64,000 nt of DNA from Pomphorhynchus laevis (Eukaryota; Acanthocephala; Palaeacanthocephala; Echinorhynchida; Pomphorhynchidae): positions 29,422-93,421 of the forward strand of contig WNNJ02001132.1 of assembly GCA_012934845.2 (NCBI GenBank), read 5' to 3'. The first letter of the stretch is position 1. Each line of letters opens with the position of its first letter. Made by a program: the position numbers and the translations under genes. Positions 24,371 through 34,994 of this stretch are shown here, piece by piece. The notes below the pieces were generated by a model. That model was not told the DNA's origin. It saw nothing but the letters and a program-made list of their open reading frames with translations, and made no database searches.

Positions 24371-24869
24371 AGGATTTCGACTAAGATCAAACGTTATGAT
24401 AATCGAGAAACATTATATCCGTCTGTTTCCGTTTAATTACTTTTTATTTACGTTTTTATTCACCAATAAGAACGCCAATAATATAATAATATAATAATCT
24501 AAAAATTATATAAAATCCAAAACAGTATATTTTATTAAAATCAAAATATTATTTTTCAAAAGATTATCGCAATTGATCTAATTAAAGGATTATTACTTGC
24601 AAGTTGGAAAGATTGTTATTTTCTATTTACAGATATTATAATTTAATATAAAATTAGAAATCATCATCGTCATCAGCCTTACAAGGGCTGGTGCTTTTTA
24701 AGTTTGCTGCCTGATTTTTATTCTAAAATTTGCGTAATATTTTTTCAATAATTAAAAAATAGCCAACAAATAATATTAAATATTTAATTTTTACCGGCCA
24801 TTCGTCTTATCAAGATTTAAGGCGATTTGATTAAGTACAATGTAGACAATGAGAATAAATAGGCGCCGT

Positions 24870-25371
24870 TAATCTAACGCATTTCGTTCAAAAGTGTTTA
24901 GATAACAAAATTTAGCCTCAATACAGATCACAAAAGTTGCCAGAGGATTGGAACAATGGTCAAGTCAAAACTCTTGTACAGAGCAATATCATTTCTGTAT
25001 CACATGATCCATTGAAAGCTGTTTTAGTTGAATTTTATGCACCCTGGTGTGGTATTTGCCAGCGTTTGGAATCTGTGTACAATTTGCTCGGTACTCATTT
25101 CGAAAATCACTCAGATGTCTTCGTCGCTAAAATTGATGCTACACTTCACGAAATACCTTCTATCCCAATTGCAGCTTCCCAGCAATTATGTTATTCCAAA
25201 AGGTGAAAATATCCAGCCAATTGTTTATGGCGGAAATCGTGCTTTATAAAGCTTTATCATGTTTATTAAAACTGGAGGAATATCTGAATCAGCAATTGTG
25301 GACAAGGATAAATCCATACCTATAGATCAAAAGGATTCAGTATCCGTTCCAGCCAAAGAGGAATTTAATTA
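24870..25371 (+). pseudogene. Protein disulfide-isomerase C-terminal half, pseudogene
   Basis: FVQKCLDNKI and then LPEDWNNGQVKTLV lead into a thioredoxin-type a' domain, VEFYAPWCGICQRLE, VFVAKIDAT and GGNRAL, and a tail ending AKEEFN before the stop. Functional PDI has CGHC; here it is CGIC. A TAG near 24917, a one-base deletion near 25177 and a TAA near 25247 break it, and no introns are seen over 500 bp. It is probably a 5'-truncated retrocopy lying antisense in an LRR-gene intron. Confidence 0.8.
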
Positions 25372-25455
25372 AATATTTTATTTGCTATTATTAATTGTTT
25401 TAGTTTTATTTGCTCCTGTTTGATTTAAAGTAAGTATATGCTTGATTAAACTTAC

Positions 25456-25521
25456 ATTTCTTCAATCTTATTAAAAATCCCGCTTATGGTAGGGCATTGA
25501 AGATGTTTTAAAGTAATTGCA
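25456..25521 (-). CDS. LRR gene exon 13
   Basis: This 66-nt exon lies between acceptor gttattttag and donor GTAAGT. It encodes AITLKHLQCPTISGIFNKIE plus E, a looser repeat without the usual Asn. Splice sites and phase are good, and both junction codons are hydrophobic. A PDI pseudogene lies antisense just 3' of it. Confidence 0.6.
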
Positions 25522-25797
25522 CTAAAATAACATAAATTAGAAAACAACGTGAATAAATTTGCAACAAATCTATTAGGAACTTTAGCTGAAAACTGTTACA
25601 AACAAATTAAATAACTGTAACTGATATAAATATATAAATTTATAAATCAGATCAGTCTACGTATTTTATACTGTAATATTATATTCATTTGTCTTCTCAA
25701 ATACGTTATGCTCTTAGAGCTTTCTCGGCTTTTATTTCATGCATGGAAAATGTTAAGTTGTAAACTGAAAACCCTTTTAATTATTCATTAAAGGTTA

Positions 25798-25860
25798 AGT
25801 TTTTTAAAAGTAGTTCCTTCAAACAAAGAATTGATTAAATGTAAAGGCGTTGCTTTATCT
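25798..25860 (-). pseudogene. LRR exon without a usable donor (candidate)
   Basis: After an AG the minus strand reads DKATPLHLINSLFEGTTFKK and two bases, in the same phase as its neighbours and with Leu junction codons. The bases after it are TAACCT rather than GTAAGT, so the donor appears lost, perhaps by one deleted base. It may be a dead repeat exon or a sequence error. Confidence 0.35.
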
Positions 25861-26347
25861 CTCAGTTGATTATACACACAAAATAATCCAAATATCAGAA
25901 TAGTCATTTGAATACCAATAATTACATAATGAAATCTATTGTGCCACATAATGATCCGGAAAAACTTAAGTTATGCAACTATAAACCAATCATGTTTTTA
26001 ATTTAATGAAAATCACATGAAAGTATACAAGAAGATATGTATTTGAGTTTAATCAATGACTCAAATTATATGTGTGAAGCTAAAACGATTCAGCTTAATA
26101 TTATTGATATAGTTATACTAACATACTTTCGGTGAAACATTCACAGATATGGCGTAACTAAGCTTTATCAAACTCAATATACGATTAATAATTCATATTT
26201 AGAAACTATAATATATAGTTTGTATTCTAAGCCTGAAAGCGTTCATGTAAACGAAATTTATTACGTTTGCGATATGGTAATTGAAAATTTGGACTATTTG
26301 CATTGAGATAATTGGTGTAAAAAATACAATAATTGTTAAAAAATATG
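25861..26347. other. AT-rich intron, nothing recognised
   Basis: No coding segment or repeat could be supported. Confidence 0.4.
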
Positions 26348-26553
26348 GGATTTTTTCACCAATTTTTGGTCGAAAAAATCCGAACTTCTATTAATTTTTT
26401 ATAAAATAAATCAAATTTATTAAAGAAAAACGTCATTATCGACCTTCCAAAACATCAAATTACCTAGAATTTCAAAAAATTCTAGTTCATAGTATCTTTT
26501 AAAAATTTTTAAAATTTCAATTAAAAGAGCTTCTGTTTTGAAATCTCGTTCAG

Positions 26554-27525
26554 TTAACATTTTTTCCTAGACTGTAAAATTAACACCCTATTCCGTTCAT
26601 TTATTTCTCTTATCAAGTCAATAAATTTTCCTAAGTTAACATGTGCCACACTTGACAATGAATTTAACGATCTATGCAAGGCTTCAAGAGAATTTATCGT
26701 TCTAGGGATAGAATTCAAAACTCTTAGATAACAATTCCAGAATAAAATAGAATAAATAGATGATCTAGATTCATCACCAATATATTGTTGTTTAAAATAT
26801 TCTATTAATTCAGCAGCATATGAATAATTGAGCAATAAGTTTTCGGATATTAAAGAAAAGAATGTAGGAACACGATCCGGAGGAGAATATGTTAAATTAA
26901 GAAGCATTTTTATCAATCTTCCAAAATTTTCATCATTATAATAGGGCAAAGAGATTCCACATCTTTGTAACTTCCTATATACTGCCTGACCTAGATGAAA
27001 AGTGCATCCACCCATCGTACTTTTAAAAGATGCTTTTAGTGCATTAATCAATCCCATTTCAAAATCTGTAATTATGTAGGAAACAGAAATATTGAGTAAA
27101 GTTTTGAGAATAGTAAAGGCTTCCAAATAAGTAGCATCTGCTCTTTTTGGGAGCAAAATATAAACAATGGGAACAAGGTTGCCAAAAACCTTTACTTTGA
27201 AAGTAAATAGTTGATAAAATTTACCCGGGACACTCCAAAAAGTCCCATCAACCAAGATAACCTCATCATCTGTAAAATATTCGGCGGCAAAGTCAGAAAA
27301 CAAAATAATGATTCGCCTAGTTAGGCTTCTATTATCATATCTGACAACAGGATTTCCGTTAAGATCTTTCTTTAATAGTTCTGGTATATCGTCCAAGTCT
27401 TCATTACTGGTTTTATATCTCAGATTTATTGCCAGATTTATCCGGCTTGCCATATATTTATATGTATATAAGTCAGTCACAACCTCATCGTCTAATACAG
27501 AAGTATTGTTTGTTATAATTTCCAA
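26554..27525 (-). CDS. MULE transposase
   Basis: This is an uninterrupted 323-codon frame. Catalytic Asp residues are in VDGTFWSVP (D93) and ITDFEMG (D154), the usual CxxH follows (C174, H177 in CTFHLG), and the Glu lies in INSLEALHRSLN. It opens at a TTG, and the first in-frame ATG is at codon 26, so the true N-terminus may be lost or use another start. No zinc finger of FLYWCH or WRKY type is visible. It may still be functional. Confidence 0.85.
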   Translation of the reverse strand: MEIITNNTSVLDDEVVTDLYTYKYMASRINLAINLRYKTSNEDLDDIPELLKKDLNGNPVVRYDNRSLTRRIIILFSDFAAEYFTDDEVILVDGTFWSVPGKFYQLFTFKVKVFGNLVPIVYILLPKRADATYLEAFTILKTLLNISVSYIITDFEMGLINALKASFKSTMGGCTFHLGQAVYRKLQRCGISLPYYNDENFGRLIKMLLNLTYSPPDRVPTFFSLISENLLLNYSYAAELIEYFKQQYIGDESRSSIYSILFWNCYLRVLNSIPRTINSLEALHRSLNSLSSVAHVNLGKFIDLIREINERNRVLILQSRKKC

Positions 27526-27774
27526 AGTAGGACGTCCAGTTTATGTAGATTCTGTACTACTGTTCTTAAAATTTGTTTTTTGATGATTTTTGACTTTTCA
27601 TTATTATGGTTATGGTCTTTGTGCGTAATAAACTTATTCTTGATGCTTATATGACCAAGGATTCGACATTTCATATTAACGCATCTCTAATATTCGATTC
27701 CATCCGTCTTTTTTTAGAAAAATTGTAAATAAAATCTTCAGAAATCAAATTTTCATTTCCTTTCTGGTTTCTTA

Positions 27775-27875
27775 TTTTAAAAACCTTCCCCCCTCTTTCC
27801 TCCCTTTCCCCTTATGCCCCCTATCCCCTCTTTCCCCCTTTCCGCCCTTTCCCCTTTTTCCCCTTTCCCCTTCAA
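27775..27875 (+). repeat. Pyrimidine-rich tract
   Basis: About 100 bp of CCCTTTCC-type sequence, almost free of purines, sits inside the MULE near its 5' end. It is unlike the AT-rich surroundings. Confidence 0.8.
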
Positions 27876-28194
27876 TTTTTAGTGACAAAATCCCAATATT
27901 TTTTGGTGAATTTGGATTTTTTTCATTAATTGGTGAAAAAATCCGTACGGAAGCATTATATAAAATCAACAAGTTATAAAGCCTTATGACTTATACCTTA
28001 CTTTAAATAACATTTGATTTCTTATTGGAAAACAACAATTTTGATTGTATGTAATTTAAAAAGGATAATCTTAAATTACTAATAATATCATTATAGACTA
28101 ATTGAGTCTATATTTAATCTATCAGTACTAAACGAGACTAAATTTATTTCTTACTTTTGGTATAAATTCAATTCTCGTCAATCAATTTACTCAC

Positions 28195-28266
28195 AATGAT
28201 TTGAGCTGAGATGATAAGTACAAAAAGCCGTACGGTATCTCGGTAATTGGATTGCCAAATAAACTC
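28195..28266 (-). CDS. LRR gene exon 12
   Basis: This 72-nt exon lies between acceptor ctgtaatag and donor GTGAGT. It encodes SLFGNPITEIPYGFLYLSSQ plus LKS, one of the best LRR matches in the window. A Penelope-like element lies antisense in the intron upstream and a MULE lies in the intron downstream. Confidence 0.88.
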
Positions 28267-28626
28267 CTATTACAGAAAATGTAAGCATCAAATAACTTTG
28301 CAAGGATATATCACTATAATATGTTAAAGTATAAAAGTTATAAATGCCAGTTTGAAACAGATAAATTTTCAATTCGTAGAGTATGTGTTAGTTATATGTC
28401 AGCTGCTATGTGCTAAATCGTAAAAAAATAATATGCGATACAAACTGGGCATGACATCGACTTTGACAATGTGTCAGTTTTGATTTCCGAGCCTAACTTA
28501 TGACGCCGATTAGTTATGGAGGCTGTCGCTATAAAGATCCTCGAACCAAATTTGAATGTCCAAAATGATTTTGTTTTTCTTACATTGTAACTTAACTTGT
28601 TTTATTGTTTCAGATATTTCTTGATA

Positions 28627-30501
28627 ATGTCCGCGGTTAGCGAACGAAATATCGAAGAAATATTCAATTTCTTTTTTCTGGGAATGGCATTTAGATACAA
28701 AAATAATTATTCCCATCAGAATGTCTCATTCCGTTTCAAATTATTTGAAGAAATTTATGGCCGCAATCTGAGACTTTCTCTGAAGCAATATATTCGCACT
28801 TTACAATTAATTATGATTAGCTATTTGGACATTCGTTTCCTTGATCATTGCTCTCGAAACAATCTGGAGCCCAACTTTGCAAAATTATCATTTTCTGGGT
28901 GTTCAAGAATGACAAACAAAGCTTATCGTATTATAAAAGATGCTGTGCACAGTTTACTCAAATGTGAAATTAGTCACAATTATTGGATAATTCGAAATCA
29001 AAAGCTCAGTGTTTCAAAATTCGAGGAGGATCTAAAAGAAATTGTTAATGATGTGGAATGGAATCAGATCCAAGGATTTATTCAGAATATTCTTTACAAG
29101 CTGTTTATGAACAAGGTATCCAGATTAATGCGTAAGATTACGTTTCTATTGTCAACCACACTTCATCAACTACGAAACACCTTGCCTAGCGTCGATGTTG
29201 TGACTCCCCAACCCATGCCTGTAGTGAATCTAAGTAAACAGAATATTTCTGAAAATCAGTTAAAAATTTTAAGGAAAGGTCTTAAGTTTGGAATTTGTGG
29301 ATCATCACTGAAATTTAGTGATTCAATATCGGTTACCACAGAACTAGAGTTACTTAGTCAAAAGGTTGTAGAAAACTTTGAGGGACATCAAAATAAACAA
29401 TTGTTAGTTCACAAACTTACTGGTCTTAGACATCATATATATAGGACAAATGTGAATAGATCAATTCGTTCCAACATCTCCAGAGCTGAATTGAACGCTT
29501 TAAAAGATCTTCGTGAGAACGATCAAATAGTCCTGACTAAAGCTGATAAGGGGAATTGTGTAGTGTTGTTGGATAAATCTGATTACAATGAAAATATGTT
29601 GTCTATTTTGGGAGATACATCCACATTTGAACCTTCTTTAAGAAATACGGCAAAAGCGTGTGCACGTGAATTGGTAACACTACTTAAATACTTCGCTTCA
29701 AAAGGATTGATCACGCGTGTAGAATATCTCCAAATGTTTCCATCAGATCCTCTTGTACCTTACATGTACGGTTTGCCCAAAATCCATAAGCTAGACTGTC
29801 CCTTACGTCCTATTGTGTCAATGAAATGTGCATTTAACTATGGTGTAGGTAAGTTCTTGTCAAGTTTGCTAAAACCTATTGTGATGTCAATTCCTACGAA
29901 AGTGCTAAATACTACTGATTTTGTTAACAAATTGAGAGCACTAGACTTAAATCAGATAACGTATGTAATTTTCACACTAGATGTTAAATCACTATTTACT
30001 AATGTGTCAGTAGATGATGCTGTCGACTTTGCGATATCAAAACTCGGATCCCCTTGGACAGATAGTGAACATTTGGTTAAATGTAGGAGATTATTCCAGT
30101 TAGCATGTACAACGAACTTTTCCTTTGATAGCATTATATATAAACAACTTTTTGGTGTAGCTATGGGATCACCAATCGGCCCCGCCTTGGCTGACCTGTA
30201 CATGCAAAAGTTAGAGGAAAAGGCTATAAGCCGTTGTGATATACGACCTATCGCATTTTATCGTTACATCGATGATATATTTGTTATTTGGCCAGAAAGT
30301 CGTGATAAAGCAGATGATTTTGTTAGAATTTTCAATTCATTGAATCCTCGAATAGAAGTGACAATTACCTGGCCTTCTAACGAGTTTTTACAATTCCTAG
30401 ATTGCGAAGTTTTGACCACTGATGTTTCCGTCACTAAAGTATTCAGAAAAGCTACAGAAACTAGCTTGTATATTACTAGCTTTGGACTATACGGAATATA
30501 G
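28627..30501 (+). CDS. Penelope-like element RT, 624 aa, 3'-truncated
   Basis: The frame is intact. An N-terminal region (MSAVSERNIEEIFNFFFLG) leads to KADKGNCVVLLDKSDYNEN (about residue 305), YGLPKIHK (380), FTLDVKSLFTNVS (motif A, 448), GVAMGSPIGPALADLYMQ (motif B, 509), YRYIDDIFVIW (active site, 545) and FLDCEV (590). The start is set by the ATG shared with the fragment at 49.2-49.3 kb; a TTTCAG acceptor-like site lies 13 bp upstream. The thumb and the C-terminal GIY-YIG nuclease of Penelope-like elements are missing. The frame stops at a 12-bp hairpin. Confidence 0.85.
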   Translation: MSAVSERNIEEIFNFFFLGMAFRYKNNYSHQNVSFRFKLFEEIYGRNLRLSLKQYIRTLQLIMISYLDIRFLDHCSRNNLEPNFAKLSFSGCSRMTNKAYRIIKDAVHSLLKCEISHNYWIIRNQKLSVSKFEEDLKEIVNDVEWNQIQGFIQNILYKLFMNKVSRLMRKITFLLSTTLHQLRNTLPSVDVVTPQPMPVVNLSKQNISENQLKILRKGLKFGICGSSLKFSDSISVTTELELLSQKVVENFEGHQNKQLLVHKLTGLRHHIYRTNVNRSIRSNISRAELNALKDLRENDQIVLTKADKGNCVVLLDKSDYNENMLSILGDTSTFEPSLRNTAKACARELVTLLKYFASKGLITRVEYLQMFPSDPLVPYMYGLPKIHKLDCPLRPIVSMKCAFNYGVGKFLSSLLKPIVMSIPTKVLNTTDFVNKLRALDLNQITYVIFTLDVKSLFTNVSVDDAVDFAISKLGSPWTDSEHLVKCRRLFQLACTTNFSFDSIIYKQLFGVAMGSPIGPALADLYMQKLEEKAISRCDIRPIAFYRYIDDIFVIWPESRDKADDFVRIFNSLNPRIEVTITWPSNEFLQFLDCEVLTTDVSVTKVFRKATETSLYITSFGLYGI

Positions 30502-30508
30502 TCCAAAG
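30480..30508. repeat. Perfect 12-bp hairpin at the end of the RT frame
   Basis: CTTTGGACTATA and TATAGTCCAAAG are separated by CGGAA. The stop codon lies within it, so an inversion-type event may have cut the element here. Confidence 0.8.
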
Positions 30509-30660
30509 AAATCTCTCGAGCGAAGGATTGCCTCACATAACAGTTGTGGATTCAACTCGATCGGTTGATCACTCAGGCAAGCTAGAATTTTACGCGTGAG
30601 TTCAGCCGTCGATAGATGATATGTAGGCAGGGAACATCGTATTATTTACAGTGCAAACTC

Positions 30661-30945
30661 CTAGGCCGCTACACTTGATTTGTAAGTTTGATTGCTTCCA
30701 TGCCGTGTCGGATATTGAAGTATCTGGCGTAACAAACCGTCATATTTAGTCACTGAATCGCTGAGAAAAGACGGAGTGCGTCGGAGGAAGTAAGATAATT
30801 TTGCGGGATTGAAACAGTTCCTAAGAAGGAACAGTGCATCTTGCTGCGAAAAATCTCGGATCCTAGATCCAACGAGCTCAAGGTTTGATATAAACTCCGT
30901 CAGTTGTTGATCAATGCTAGCTATAGGACTAATGGGGCACCACAT
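30661..30945 (-). pseudogene. LINE family E fragment, post-RT region
   Basis: The frame reads LELVGSRIRDFSQQDALFLL, RNCFNPAKLSYFLRR and YDGLLRQIL, the stretch after the RT active site in the element at 40170-41960. It is flanked by unrelated sequence. Confidence 0.7.
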
Positions 30946-31199
30946 TAATGTGGCTGAGTTGTGAACTGTAAAAAAAATTAGTTATAATGTAAAATGTCTT
31001 ATAAAAGATAATAAAAAGAAATAAAATCTTAGAAAATGTAATACAAAAATACACGAAAATAACGGGAGTAAACAAATCAAACAACATACAAATCTTGAAG
31101 GCCGAACATATTATTGAAAGATCCAGGGCTAACTGCAGTAATCATGTTGAAAGACAAATTTCTAAATTAATATTAGTTTATTTGTTAACTTAACAATGA

Positions 31200-31560
31200 T
31201 TGGCATAAACCATTAAATATTTAATGGAAAATTAAATGTAGATTTAATGAAATATTAAAAGTATTTTGAGGAAAAATATAATGGAAAATTAATTTTGGAC
31301 CCGGTTTTTTAAATTAAAAAAGTGTCAATTTCAGAATAAGTTTTGACATTTTTAAATGAGTTTTTTTATTAAAACAAACTATTTTTGAAAACTTTGTAAA
31401 ATAAAATGTATATTATTTTTAATAAGAAAATATAAGTCTTTCGTGTTAAAATATATTAAACAATTTATTTTGGGCACAATATTTTTATATTTATAAAAGT
31501 GTCAATTTCATAATTAGTTATATAATTTTTTAATCAAAAACTACAATTTTGTGTTACAAA
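31200..31560 (+). repeat. Repeat with GTGTCAATTTCA motifs, left part
   Basis: ATAATGGAAAATTAATTTTGG and AAAGTGTCAATTTCA recur at 32370-32500 on the other side of the satellite. The satellite therefore probably sits inside this older repeat. Confidence 0.5.
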
Positions 31561-31569
31561 ATATTTTAT

Positions 31570-32271
31570 GTAAAACATGAAAACCAGACGAAATAATGAC
31601 GAATGCCGTTTCGTTATCACAATGACTCATCAGTGACAGATTCCTCATACTATTGGATACAGAGGAGGACTGGCAGACGGCAATCAATGAATGAATCAAT
31701 GTGAATGATGCACTAGAAAATTTTCTAGTAACATCATAGAGTACTAAATCAGTACTACAGCTTCACCAAAAAGGATCATTAGCAAAAGCACTGGCAAATG
31801 CCAGCGCAGGTCTCTTTAATATCGGTAACTTTTATTTAAGGAGAGTGAGACCATTCCGCGTGAATTTCTTGTAAAACATGTAAGCCAGACGCGAAAGAAT
31901 GACGAATGCCGTTTTGTCATCACAATGACTCATCAGTGCCAGATCCCTCCCACTACTGGATGCAGAGGAGGACTGGCAGACGGCAATCAATGAATGAATC
32001 AATGTGAATGATGCACTAGAAAATTTTCTAGTAACATTACAGAGTACTAAATCAGTACTACAGCTTCACCAAAAAGGATCATTAGCAAAAGCACTGGCAA
32101 ATGTTAGCGCAGGTCTCTTTAATATCGGTAACCTTTATTTAAGGAGAGTGAGACCATTCCGCGTGAATTTCTTGTAAAACATGTAAGCCAGACGAAAAAA
32201 TGACGAATGCCGTTTTGTCATCACAAAAAACTCATCAGTGCCAGATCACTCCCACTTCTGGATGCAGAGGT
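31570..32271 (-). repeat. 302-bp satellite with a hammerhead-like core
   Basis: Two full units (31570-31870, 31871-32173) and a third partial unit (to 32271) are over 95% alike. Read on the minus strand, unit 1 contains CTGATGA, a stem-loop, GAAAC, a 3-bp stem-loop and GTC, the order of a type I hammerhead ribozyme core (31598-31633). Units 2 and 3 have AAAAC in place of GAAAC. Helix I is not evident. Small tandem hammerhead repeats of this size are known as retrozymes. Confidence 0.75.
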
Positions 32272-32667
32272 ATTTTTATTTATTAATAAAAATATTTTAT
32301 ATAATATGGTGTTACATTATAAAAATGTATATTATTAAAATCACTGAAATTTTAAAAGTATCTTGAGACCAAATATCATGAAAAATTAATTTGGTGACCA
32401 GGTCTTTTAAAAGTGTCAATTTCAGTTTATAAAAGTGTCAAAAACTACAAAAATTAAAAGTTTATAAAAGTGTCAATTTCAAAATCAGTTATAAATTAAT
32501 TATCATCAAATTCACTTATATTTAAAGTTCGAAAAATTATAAATTAAAAGAAATAAGCGGTTGCAAATACAATTAGGATATAAATACCACATTTCAAATG
32601 AAGTTTAGATATCAATCCAAATGACCGACACAATAGGGACACAAAGTGAATAAGAAAGTTGACTTAC

Positions 32668-32739
32668 ACGTGTGAAATTGTGTGTTTGCTGTTTAAGAAA
32701 TCATTGGGTAAATAGTCAATGCAATTGTAAGATAGATCT
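32668..32739 (-). CDS. LRR gene exon 11
   Basis: This 72-nt exon lies between acceptor ttcaatttag and donor GTAAGT. It encodes DLSYNCIDYLPNDFLNSKHT plus ISH, a canonical LRR. The 7-kb intron 5' of it contains pieces of several LINEs. Confidence 0.86.
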
Positions 32740-33240
32740 CTAAATTGAAAGAAATATTTGCTGCCAATATTAAATAAAATATCTATAAATATTATTTTTA
32801 ATACAATTAATTAGTATTCAGATATCTTTGTTTTAAAAGCTATAACCTCAAAGTTATAAATATTATAACTTTGTTTTATCAGCTAATACATTTTGATAAT
32901 AACAGCAGTAGACGCAGAACGCGTCTGCCGTTGTTGAAGTTTGTCGTCACACATAGGATGACTAGACATACTTTGCAACTTTGAATATTGTGAGAGTAAT
33001 TCGGTTCTATTTCTTGGTCTGAAGAGGATTTATATAATGCTGCCTGGTTCGGACCTAAAAGTGTCAAAAACAAATATTTACAATAATTATCAAGTTAGTA
33101 ATTTTCTCCACTTAGTAATTCTACGAAGGCTTAAACATTATATTACTTAAACATAATATTCACTCAAGTGTTACTGCTTCAATGCCTTTAAAAACGTTTT
33201 TAAAGTAAACTTAAAAAACGTTTAATTCTTTTTCGTATTT
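32740..33240. other. AT-rich intron with one unassigned frame
   Basis: A minus-strand frame (32884-33060) reads SSSDQEIEPNYSHNIQSCK between an acceptor-like and a GTATGT site, but its phase does not fit the LRR gene. Confidence 0.35.
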
Positions 33241-33245
33241 CATCA

Positions 33246-33470
33246 TGAAAACCCCACCAAAACTGCTTTTCCTGAGCATTTCAGCAAGGATCCTCATCTC
33301 TCAAATTTTTCCAATATAAAGAATCTGCAACTTTATTACGAGATTCTTAGGGTTAAAAGAATTTTTAACCTTATATCTAAAGCTCATGTAGACCAGAGTA
33401 CTGTGGAAATTCATTTCGATCACCTGTACAAGAGAACACTTTCTTTCGGTCATTACCTAGTGATCGGTTA
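33246..33470 (+). other. Coding-like segment, unassigned
   Basis: One frame stays open for 75 codons and looks protein-like (KTAFPEHFSKDPHLSNFSN, LISKAHVDQSTVEIHFDHLY). No family is recognised. It may belong to the retroelement that follows. Confidence 0.35.
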
Positions 33471-33929
33471 AGATACCAATAAGGAATGTGCGTTTAATTG
33501 AAAACACAGCATTAAGGCGCAGCTTTCGTAATACGACGAAATATCTGTACTGATAATGCATAACTTCGTTGAATAAAATTATATGAACGATTCGGATCTC
33601 AATATCGTTTCATTTCCTGCCATTAGTTGAAAATAATGTCAACAACCCATATAAATTGATGACCTTTGGTTCAGCAATACGCGCACTTTAAAAATGATTT
33701 ATTTTTACGTGGCAAATGCGTGCCGTCGCATGCTTGCATGACCACAAAAAAAGACGACAAAAATATACATTATGGGTCGAGAAGGTGTAACAAAGGCGGT
33801 ACTTTAACATTCTTAGAAGTGATATATGAAACGTCTAGCACTTGACATTGTAAGCCACATTTCGGAGCGCTCAAACAATTTTTTCCGCATGGGAACGCAA
33901 TTGCAAGCAAATTCAACGAAAAAGATTTA

Positions 33930-34800
33930 ATTTATCTTCTGTATCTAATGTGGATGGGGAGCTCCCGCCGGTACCGAAGTTATCCAATTTGATCTGCATT
34001 AAACTGTTAATGTCTATTGAGAGAAATAACCTCTTTAATGTTTTTCTCTGTAGTTTTGCAAATCAACCCAAGAAAATAATCCTCTTCAATACAATTAGAT
34101 ACTACGAAACTGAATTAAAAATTTTCTTCAATACTGCTGATCTTGCACACTCGTACGTTAATTATTTTAAAAACAATTATACAGACCTTGGAGAACTATC
34201 ATTCAAACCGATCTGGGCAACAATAAAAATAACAAATATTCCAACCATTCTTTCAGATGTTGATATTTCAGTACTAGCACTGAATACAAAATTACGAATC
34301 TTAGATTTATCAAAGGAAATAAAAGGTCCCCTATACCGGTGACTTTTTGCCATTCACCAGTCGATGAGGCCTTAAGGCTTTCCAATTCGAATTTCAACGC
34401 ATATATGGGTCACAATCTAAGATTTTATTATTATTGAATCTAACTCGTAAACATACCCCAACTGCAACAATTGTAATCAGCGGGGACACTGAGCAGCTGG
34501 TTGCAGCCTACCCCATAAATGTGGGGTGTGTAGGTCCTCTGAAGAACACTCAGGCAAGTGTGAAGAAATGCCTTGATGTATGAACTGTAATGATGACCAC
34601 CCAGCATAGTTAAGGAAATGTAATGATTTCAAAGCCTAGCAAAAGCGACATATGATGACCGGAGGTAGATGCAGATAAACCGGCTAGCGTCGTCGAAGCA
34701 TGTGAGTCGGCCTGCAAAAAGGTTGACACGATGTTTGACGTGAACATTATAAAATTAATTGAAGCTAAACACCAAGCTTCTATGTTTCACTTCCGGAAAA
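33930..34800 (+). pseudogene. LINE family F, ORF1 (decayed)
   Basis: ILFNTIRYYETELKIFFNTA, KITNIPTILSDVD and later GHNLRFYLL are followed by zinc knuckles (CNNCNQRGH..AGC, CGVC....H..KC, CMNCNDDHP). A C-terminal EAKHQAS matches the end of the second copy at 60845-61640. It is broken by stops and shifts, with no ORF2 next to it. Confidence 0.7.
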
Positions 34801-34994
34801 TCGCCACAATTTGGTGGGTAAATAAGCTGAGTCAATAAGTTTTCCTGCTTCCGTGAAGACTACCACGACAAGGAAACCCCCTAAATCAAAGAAAAGAATG
34901 GGGTAAACGATAAGAATTGCAGCAATAAAGCTAGCTCAATAAAACCTAATAAAATAGAAGACGAAAGGTAAAAATTTGCAAACGAAATTCAACA

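Larger units (their letters stand above)
26348..27944 (-). mobile_element. MULE DNA transposon
   Basis: A Mutator-like transposase frame lies between inverted ends: GGATTTTTTCACCAATT at 26348-26364 and its reverse complement at 27928-27944. Each end is also a hairpin, because GGATTTTTTC.. pairs with ..GAAAAAATCC just inside it. No flanking duplication is evident. Confidence 0.7.

Noticed and set aside
27772-27972. Minus-strand frame rich in Gly, Lys and Arg (collagen-like look)
   Set aside because: It is simply the translation of the pyrimidine-rich tract.
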